This document shows, in pieces, positions 58,801-64,000 of a stretch of DNA of 64,000 bases (positions within the stretch are counted from its first letter, which is position 1; every line of letters begins with the position of its first letter). Made by a program: the position numbers and the translations under genes. The notes under the pieces are model-generated. The model worked only from the letters and a program-made list of their open reading frames with translations. It did not search any database and had not been told where the DNA came from. The stretch covers positions 1,798,001-1,862,000 of the forward strand of contig NZ_CP031455.1 of NCBI RefSeq assembly GCF_003391135.1. The letters run 5' to 3'. This DNA is from Streptoverticillium olivoreticuli subsp. olivoreticuli (GTDB taxonomy: Bacteria > Actinomycetota > Actinomycetes > Streptomycetales > Streptomycetaceae).

Positions 58801-60708
58801 TGGACGTACGGCACCGACAGCACGGCGCGCGAGGCGTGGACGCTGCGGGCCCGGTCGCTTTCACGGGCGCGCGGGACGTTCGGGCTCGCGCCCGCGATCG
58901 GCGACCTCACGGCCGAACTGGCGGCCGCCATGGTCTCGTTCGAGGACGGCGGCGCCCTGGCGGCCGATGCCGCGCTCGCGGCCGAGTACCTCTTCGAGGA
59001 GCTGGCCCACGAGCGCGACGGCTTCGTGACCGGCGCCGCGGCGCGGGAGCTCATCGGTGGTTTCCGCCGGGCGGTGGGCGGCCCGGCGTACGACGACGAA
59101 CTGCGGGCGCTCGGCGCGCGGGACGGCCTCCTCGCGGCGCGCCGTCAGCTCGTCGAGGGCTGGCTCGGCTCGTACGCCGCCGGGCGCGGTGAAGCGGTCG
59201 ACGCGGGCGACCTCGCGGAGGCGGTCGCCGTGGAGCTGTGCGGTGACATCGCGCGGTACGACTCGGCGGCGCCGCTCTCGGAGGCCGTCGAGGGACTGCT
59301 GGGCGACCATCCCCGGATCGGCGGCCGCCGGCTCGTGCTGCGTCTCGACGAGGTCCTGGCCCGCACCCGCCGGTTCCGGGAGGAGACCGTCCCCGGCTTC
59401 CGCGCGTTCCAGCGGCAGCGCAACGCGCTCGTCGCGGCCGAGCGCTCCCGGCTGCGGATCGAGGAGTTCCGGCCGCGGGTGATGAGTGCCTTCGTGCGCA
59501 ACCGGCTCATCGACGAGGTCTACCTCCCGCTGATCGGTGACAACCTCGCCCGGCAGTTGGGCGCGGCGGGCGACGAGCGGCGCACCGACAACAGCGGTCT
59601 GCTGCTGCTCGTCTCGCCGCCCGGTTACGGCAAGACGACCCTGATGGAATACGTGGCCGACCGCCTGGGTCTGGTCCTCGTGAAGGTCGACGGGCCCGCG
59701 CTGGGCCGCTCCGTGACCTCGCTCGACCCGGCGCAGGCGCCCGACGCCACCGCGCGCCAGGAGGTCGAAAAGATCAACTTCGCGCTGGAGGCGGGCAACA
59801 ACGTCCTCCTCTACCTCGACGACATCCAGCACACCTCGCCCGAGCTGCTCCAGAAGTTCATCTCCCTGTGCGACGGGCAGCGGCGGATGGAGGGGGTGTG
59901 GGGCGGCCGGTCGCGCACGTACGACCTGCGCGGCAAGCGGTTCGCGGTCTGCATGGCCGGCAATCCCTACACCGAGTCGGGCGGGGTCTTCCGCGTGCCC
60001 GACATGCTCGCGAACCGTGCCGACGTGTGGAACCTCGGTGACGTCCTGAGCGGCAAGGAGGAGGTCTTCGCGCTCAGCTTCGTGGAGAACGCCCTGACCT
60101 CCCACCCGGCCCTCGCCCCGCTCGCCGCACGCGGACAGGCCGACCTGGAGCTGCTGCTCCGCCTCGCCGCGGGCGACGCGACGGTACGGGCCGACCGGCT
60201 CGCCCACCCGTACGCGCCGGCCGAACTGGACCGCGTGCTCGCCGTCCTGCGCCACGCGCTGACCGTGCGGCGCACCGTGCTCGCCGTCAACGCGGCCTAC
60301 ATCGCCTCCGCGGCCCGGTCGGAGGCGACGCGCACCGAGCCGCCGTTCCGGCTCCAGGGCTCGTACCGCGACATGAACAAGATCATCTCTCGCATCGACC
60401 CCGTCATGAACGAGGCCGAGCTCGCCGCGGTCGTCGACGACCACTACAAGGGCGAGGCCCAGACGCTGACGGACGGCGCCGAGGCCAATCTCCTCAAACT
60501 CGCCGAACTGCGCGGCACATTGACGGCGAGTCAGGCGGAGCGGTGGGAGGAGGTCAAGGCGGCCTACGTACGGGGGCTGCGGCTGGGCGGGCCCGAGGGC
60601 GACCCGGTCACGCGGGCGGTCGCCGCGCTGGGTGTCCTGGCGGACCGCCTGGCGGCGGTGGAAGCGGCGATAGCGGGCGCGCCGCGCCGGATGCCCCAGG
60701 GGGATTGA
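55858..60708 (+). CDS. Giant coiled-coil AAA-type 'DNA repair ATPase' of flotillin operons
   Basis: This 1616-residue protein has an N-terminal beta-rich domain (about 1-390), a long coiled-coil centre (about 480-860), an alpha-helical region, and a C-terminal AAA-like ATPase with Walker A GYGKTT (Lys1259) and Walker B NVLLYLDDIQHTS (about 1310-1325). Similar proteins, annotated as DNA repair ATPases, are found next to YqiJ and YqiK flotillins and TerD proteins and have been proposed to form a membrane-linked stress complex. The real function is unproven. ATG 55858 has AGGAA upstream; an in-frame GTG lies 30 bases earlier. The gene ends close to a convergent methyltransferase. Confidence 0.85.
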   Translation: MDTGTYDVLRDRLAAQATTLTRAAEALNTRRTETFGTTEMQLLRTGLLRTDRTCTPRDVAAVGGHLLVGYADTAADHVFALHTVPGLDRAPDGTLPGLLHDPAFGKEFGELHRYYRDAELTRLRPLDGRLLAVFRTGPLPGDRRVLRWRLDADGTPDYLDARGDRDDVPPLGGELAWTPTTRDDHVLGRHPHISIGGELFVSTVGGALTVKTEDSTETSEGIHSEPVDEPLQSLADAAVEHARTGPLLLVRVRPYKEDAWRHLVFHTVTGTVARLDGIGRACLPLPDDQGIVFPGGYCLATGDTRTFDTGAEGEELSFERSVRSPNGEDILYVFRSPADGRTLLLSYNLIRKEVAAPVLCQGHALFDDGTLVTLRPGTGEAARVHAVQIWRSPYASDTHAASQPTGSGPLGRVGNADLVRGVSACLTVARMAAGTSPTGAVFEEIDAACVRTADRFPWLADPELGDLLAPLTAIRATAGQVLREFETVRALTRQAAEALGKAAVHIASLVRRVRGEAPRTADAWVGQLTELRRAQGRLATLRELRYADVERVDSLASDVEGDIAAAAQRAIAFLQQDDAFTGYHSDVERLTADAAAVESTAAAAPVAERLDERAEGLRVLTEVVAGLDIGDATVRTSILERIAEALGGVNRARATLSARRRELREREGRAGFAAEFALLGQAVTGALAAADTPRACEEQLARVLLQLENLESRHAESDGFLEELSAKRVEVHEAFASRKQILEDGLARRAERLAGSAARILGTVRRRATALPDADAVNTYFASDPMVAKVRRTAGELRGLGDRVRADELDGRIEAARQEAGRAVRDRAELYADGGAAVRLGRHRFTVNAQPVDLTLVPHGDGLAFALTGTDYRSPVADPGFAATRPYWEQLLPSESRAVYRAEHLAASLLAARGPAVLRDAGPDGLAALVRAAADAAYDEGYERGVHDHDATAILAALLRLHSGAGLLRYPPAARAAAQLFWTYGTDSTAREAWTLRARSLSRARGTFGLAPAIGDLTAELAAAMVSFEDGGALAADAALAAEYLFEELAHERDGFVTGAAARELIGGFRRAVGGPAYDDELRALGARDGLLAARRQLVEGWLGSYAAGRGEAVDAGDLAEAVAVELCGDIARYDSAAPLSEAVEGLLGDHPRIGGRRLVLRLDEVLARTRRFREETVPGFRAFQRQRNALVAAERSRLRIEEFRPRVMSAFVRNRLIDEVYLPLIGDNLARQLGAAGDERRTDNSGLLLLVSPPGYGKTTLMEYVADRLGLVLVKVDGPALGRSVTSLDPAQAPDATARQEVEKINFALEAGNNVLLYLDDIQHTSPELLQKFISLCDGQRRMEGVWGGRSRTYDLRGKRFAVCMAGNPYTESGGVFRVPDMLANRADVWNLGDVLSGKEEVFALSFVENALTSHPALAPLAARGQADLELLLRLAAGDATVRADRLAHPYAPAELDRVLAVLRHALTVRRTVLAVNAAYIASAARSEATRTEPPFRLQGSYRDMNKIISRIDPVMNEAELAAVVDDHYKGEAQTLTDGAEANLLKLAELRGTLTASQAERWEEVKAAYVRGLRLGGPEGDPVTRAVAALGVLADRLAAVEAAIAGAPRRMPQGD

Positions 60709-60740
60709 GGGCGGGGCGCGCCGCGCGGGAAGGACGGCCT

Positions 60741-61568
60741 TCAGCACACCGTCCTCGCCAGGAAGAGTCCCGTCGTCGTCTCCAGGCGCGCGGTCCCTCC
60801 ACGCGCCTGGACCACCCGTCGCACGTCGGCGAACAGCGCCTGCCGCGCCTCCTCCGGCATCACGCGGTACGCGGAGTGCGAGGCGAGCAGGTCGACGAGC
60901 CCTTGCGCGGAGCGCTCGTGCACGGATTCGTACCGCCGGTACGTCACATCCGTGAAGCCGCCGTCGGCCGCCAGCTCCTCGTGGACCCACGACTCGGTGC
61001 CCTCGACGGTCGACCTGGGACGCAGTTCGTTGAAGGCGCCCGACGCCACGCCCGCGAGGTGCGGCTCGTGCGCCGCGGCCAGCTCCTCCTCGACTCCGTC
61101 CCCGGCGACGATCCAGTCGTTCCAGAACAGCGCGAGGGCCCCACCCGGGCGCAGAGCGGCACGTGCCCGCGCCCACCGCACCTCGGGGTCGAGCCAGTGC
61201 CACGCCTGTGCGGAGTAGAGGAGCCCGTAGGGGACGGCCGGGCGCCAGGTCTCGAAGTCGCCCACCTCGACGGTGACATCGGCCGAACCCGCGCAGTTGC
61301 GGGCCAGCACGTCGGCCATCCGGGGATCGGGCTCGACGCAGGTGAGCGACAGGCCCCGCGCGGCGAAGGCGAGCGTGGCCTTCCCCGTCCCCGCGCCGAC
61401 CTCCACGACCGGGGCGCCGTCCAGGGCCGCGAACTCGACGACATCGGCGACGAGGGCCTCGGGATAGCCGGGGCGGGACGCGTCGTAGATCTCGGCGTCC
61501 TCACCGAAGACGTGACGCCGCTCCCGGCGCCAGGACTGCACGTCATTCACGGTTGGATCATCGGTCAT
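60741..61568 (-). CDS. SAM-dependent methyltransferase (class I)
   Basis: This 275-residue enzyme has motif I VVEVGAGTGKATL (about 54), the acidic residue in LTCVEPDP, AQAWHWLDP and the ALRPGGALALFWND segment. The layout resembles trans-aconitate or ubiquinone-type methyltransferases, but the acceptor is not predictable. ATG 61568 is the natural start, near the divergent TerD-CAP gene. The C-terminus converges with the giant ATPase gene, 32 bp apart. Confidence 0.88.
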   Translation of the reverse strand: MTDDPTVNDVQSWRRERRHVFGEDAEIYDASRPGYPEALVADVVEFAALDGAPVVEVGAGTGKATLAFAARGLSLTCVEPDPRMADVLARNCAGSADVTVEVGDFETWRPAVPYGLLYSAQAWHWLDPEVRWARARAALRPGGALALFWNDWIVAGDGVEEELAAAHEPHLAGVASGAFNELRPRSTVEGTESWVHEELAADGGFTDVTYRRYESVHERSAQGLVDLLASHSAYRVMPEEARQALFADVRRVVQARGGTARLETTTGLFLARTVC

Positions 61569-61708
61569 GCCCCCACCCTAGACGCGCATCCGCAGGGCCC
61601 GGGTAGGAGGCCCGGATGCGGCCGGGAAGGGCGAGCGGGAACCCGCGCCGCACCGCAAGCCGTTCTTCGGGCGATGCCCCCACGGACGACGAGGACACAG
61701 GTGCGGCG

Positions 61709-62992
61709 ATGACCCCATTGGTACCCGGCGGCAATACCCCTCTCCCCCACGGCCCGGTGTCCCTCCGCGTTTCCGGGCCCTTCGACCTCTCCGCCCTCAT
61801 CACCGACGACACCGGCAAGGTCACCGGCGACGGCGACTTCGTCTTCTACAACCAGCCGGCCGCCCCAGGCACCCGGCTGCACGACGGCGTCCTCACCGTG
61901 GACCCGGCGCGGCTGCGGGCCGGGGCGAGCCGGGTCACGCTCGTGGTCAGCCCCGCCGACCCGGGCACGCCGCTCGGCCGGCTGCCCGCGCCCGCCCTGT
62001 CGGTGACGGGCGACGGGCAGGGCGTGCTCGCCCGGTTCACGCCGCCGCGCCCCACCCACGAGACCGTGCTGCTGCTCGCGGAGATCTACCGGCGCGGCGG
62101 TGGGTGGAAGCTGCGCGCGCTCGGTCAGGGGTACGCGGACGGGCTGGCCGGGATCACCCGTGACTTCGGTGTCGACGTGCTGGACGAGGAGCCCGCCGCC
62201 GGGGCGGATGTCCCCGATCCCCTTGCGGAGACGGTGAATTCGGGGCGCTCGCGCAGCGGCGCCCCGCCGGTGGCGGTGGACCCACGGCTCACGGCCGCCG
62301 CACGGAGCCACGCGGCGGCGATGGCGGCCCAGGGATGTCTCGCCGCCGAGGGCGCCGACGGGCTCTCCGTCTTCCAGCGCGTCACCGGCAACGGCTACGC
62401 CTATCTGCGGATAGCCGAGCAGCTGGTCTCCGGGCCCCGCACCCCGGCGGAGTTCGTGGACTACTGCCTGGGCGGGGCACAGGCACGGCACCCGTTCCTG
62501 GACCCCGCGCTGACCGCCGTGGGCATCGCGCAGTCCGTGGACGCCCGCTCCGGCACCACCTATTGGACGGCCTTGTGGGCAAGCCCGTTCAGCGCGGCAG
62601 GTCTGACGCGCACCGCGGCCGAGGTCGTCGCGCTCACCAACGCCGAGCGCGCTTCGGCGGATCTGCCGCCGCTGGCCGACGACCGGCTCCTGGGCGTGGC
62701 CGCGCAGGCCCACTCCGCGGACATGGTCGCGCGCGATTTCTACGCGCACACCTCGCCCGAGGGACGGCAGCCGTGGGACCGGGCCGCGGCGGCGGGATGC
62801 CGACACCGGGGCATCGGCGAGAACATCGCGTGCGGGCAGCGGTCCCCCGCCGAGGTCGTCCAGGGCTGGATGGACAGCCCCGGGCATCGCGCCAATATCC
62901 TCGATCCGGGCTTCACCCACATCGGCATCGGGTTTGTCGGCGGCGGCCGGGCGGGTACCTACTGGACCCAGCTGTTCGGCCTGTCCCGGTGA
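61709..62992 (+). CDS. TerD domain fused to two CAP (SCP/PR1-type) domains
   Basis: This 427-residue protein has an N-terminal TerD domain (about 1-165: GDGDFVFYNQPAAPG, LLAEIYRRGGGWKLRALGQ). A degenerate CAP-like domain (about 180-290, RSHAAAMAAQGC) follows, then a complete CAP domain (about 305-427: HSADMVARDFYAHTSPEG, GENIACG, SPGHRANILDPGFTHIGIGF). CAP domains are usually secreted, but there is no signal peptide here and TerD proteins are cytoplasmic. The combination of the two is unusual. It lies next to the YqiJ-flotillin-ATPase operon, a context in which Ter proteins are expected. The ribosome binding site is weak. Confidence 0.82.
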   Translation: MTPLVPGGNTPLPHGPVSLRVSGPFDLSALITDDTGKVTGDGDFVFYNQPAAPGTRLHDGVLTVDPARLRAGASRVTLVVSPADPGTPLGRLPAPALSVTGDGQGVLARFTPPRPTHETVLLLAEIYRRGGGWKLRALGQGYADGLAGITRDFGVDVLDEEPAAGADVPDPLAETVNSGRSRSGAPPVAVDPRLTAAARSHAAAMAAQGCLAAEGADGLSVFQRVTGNGYAYLRIAEQLVSGPRTPAEFVDYCLGGAQARHPFLDPALTAVGIAQSVDARSGTTYWTALWASPFSAAGLTRTAAEVVALTNAERASADLPPLADDRLLGVAAQAHSADMVARDFYAHTSPEGRQPWDRAAAAGCRHRGIGENIACGQRSPAEVVQGWMDSPGHRANILDPGFTHIGIGFVGGGRAGTYWTQLFGLSR

Positions 62993-63222
62993 ATCGGCTC
63001 TCGCGTTCCGCCGGTAGCACAGGAGTCCGACGATGCCGGAATTTCCGCTACAGAATCGTTCTTTCACAGCTACTTGATCGTTCTACCACCGAGTAATCCG
63101 GGACATCTCGCGACGGTCGCCCGAGCGCGCCTTTCCGGGCCTCCCAAATCTTTCGACACAGCTTCACCAACGGTTGACGATCTGCTACGTTGGGTACGCT
63201 CGAGATACCTCAGGGGGGCGCC

Positions 63223-63954
63223 GTGCGGAGAAAAGAATTCGCTGTGGGCGTGCGCAGCCTGATTGATCCGGAAGGCCAATCCTTTCCCGCACGCTCAGCC
63301 CCTCGCGTGACGCGGCCGCGACCCTTCGACGAAGGCACAGGGGCACTCATATCCGCGCTGCGGAAAGAAGAGGCCCGACAGATCACGGGGACGGTGCGGG
63401 CGGGGCGTCAGGAGGAGTTCGGCAGACACCCGGAATTGACCAGGCTGCGCACCGCGGCGGTGACGGGGAGCTTTCTTTCGGCGGTGTCGACGCTCGGCTT
63501 CTGCACGCTCGCCTTCGCGAGCCATGCGGAGTGGCCGCTGATAGGCGTCTGGACGGTCTCGGCCGGCGCCACCCTGGCCATCCTGGCCTTCTTCACCGCG
63601 CTGCGCCGGGCGCTGGCCAAGCAGCAGGCGCACCAGCTCCGGGCCTCGCGGTCGACGCTCTGCGCCACGTTGCGGGGCATGGCCGAGGAGCAGGTGCTCA
63701 ACCTGGAGGCGAAGCAGCTGCTGCGGCGCAGCCAGGACGATCCGGAGCTGGCGAATGCCATCCTCGCGGGCATCGTCCGCGAGTACACCGACGCCGAGCA
63801 GTCGGCCGAACAGCACACGGAATTGGGCCGGCATCAAACATTCTCCGTCCTGGTGGGCAAGATGACGAACCCGGCCAACCAGGACCATCTGATCGCCCGT
63901 ACACTTCGGCGGCTGGCCTCGGACGTGGACGCGGATGTGAGCGAGGCGCGTTAA
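63223..63954 (+). CDS. Two-TM protein of unknown function, coupled to the gene at the right edge
   Basis: I do not recognise this 243-residue protein. It has a charged N-terminal third, two transmembrane helices (about 78-98 and 104-126) with a very short loop, then a soluble helical C-terminus rich in Glu, Arg and Gln. GTG 63223 has an AGGGGGGC site. The 230-bp stretch upstream has no gene; ATCGTTCT occurs there twice. The stop overlaps the next start (TAATG), so the two products probably work together. Paired membrane and effector proteins of this kind occur in several bacterial signalling or defence systems, but I see no motif that decides. Confidence 0.6.
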   Translation: MRRKEFAVGVRSLIDPEGQSFPARSAPRVTRPRPFDEGTGALISALRKEEARQITGTVRAGRQEEFGRHPELTRLRTAAVTGSFLSAVSTLGFCTLAFASHAEWPLIGVWTVSAGATLAILAFFTALRRALAKQQAHQLRASRSTLCATLRGMAEEQVLNLEAKQLLRRSQDDPELANAILAGIVREYTDAEQSAEQHTELGRHQTFSVLVGKMTNPANQDHLIARTLRRLASDVDADVSEAR

Positions 63955-64000
63955 TGACCGACAACGGGGGCACCAATGGATCGACGGTCGATTTCGACCA
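63954..64000 (+). CDS. Start of an unidentified gene (partial, runs off right edge)
   Basis: ATG 63954 shares its A with the stop codon of the previous gene. Only about 15 codons (MTDNGGTNGSTVDFD) are in the window. The polar, low-complexity N-terminus gives no hint of function. Translational coupling indicates partnership with the two-TM protein upstream. Confidence 0.5.
   Translation, partial: MTDNGGTNGSTVDFD

Overview
The window is high-GC actinobacterial DNA and almost certainly comes from a Streptomyces chromosome. The gene set supports this: a modular type I polyketide synthase, a SARP-NB-ARC-TPR regulator, a PucR-type regulator, a homodimeric AceE, an F420-type luciferase-fold oxidoreductase, TerD proteins, many GTG starts and a typical Streptomyces intergenic repeat. 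I saw no rRNA, tRNA, insertion sequence or CRISPR array.

Region 1 (1-13.6 kb) is one edge of a polyketide cluster. A modular PKS runs off the left edge on the minus strand. It begins with a decarboxylating KS-Q loading module (malonyl AT, ACP), followed by an extension module (KS, methylmalonyl AT, start of DH). Divergent from it is a type II thioesterase. Then come a TetR regulator and a DHA2 exporter, an alpha/beta-hydrolase thioesterase, a free-standing KS whose attached AT is dead and shrunken, and a discrete ACP. The last three look like the chain-release set of polyether ionophore pathways (MonCII/NanE thioesterase, KSX, ACPX), so a polyether product is my leading inference. A strong hairpin at 13.58-13.61 kb marks the cluster border.

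Region 2 (13.6-43.2 kb) is mostly conserved chromosome. It holds a multidomain sensor phosphatase, an orphan KdpD, orphan cytochrome oxidase and cytochrome bc1 subunits (ctaD, ctaF, qcrB), a GCS2 ligase, an AI-2E permease, an LLM oxidoreductase and a methyltransferase. It continues with an XRE-cupin regulator carrying its own operator, a SARP regulator, a FAD oxidoreductase with a peroxiredoxin-like protein, and a NUDIX hydrolase. The remainder is a Glu/Asp racemase homologue, an HpnB-like glycosyltransferase, a double TerD protein, a lipoprotein-kinase pair, a DUF72 protein, a HIT protein and a phosphoribosyltransferase.

Region 3 (43.2-48.6 kb) is a compact five-gene minus-strand operon: an MppP/RohP-like PLP arginine oxidase, a PIN-like protein, a DHDPS-fold aldolase, a haem-oxygenase-like diiron oxygenase and a Rieske protein. 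The content matches the azomycin (2-nitroimidazole) pathway that starts from L-arginine. A GntR regulator and a DsbA-fold protein are divergent from it. A 12-bp palindrome upstream of GntR recurs upstream of the neighbouring pyruvate dehydrogenase gene aceE (48.9 kb), suggesting a shared regulator.

Region 4 (48.9-64 kb) carries aceE and a PucR regulator, then a YqiJ-flotillin-giant ATPase operon of the membrane-stress type. This is followed by a methyltransferase, a TerD-CAP-CAP fusion protein and a translationally coupled pair of unknown genes that reaches the right edge.
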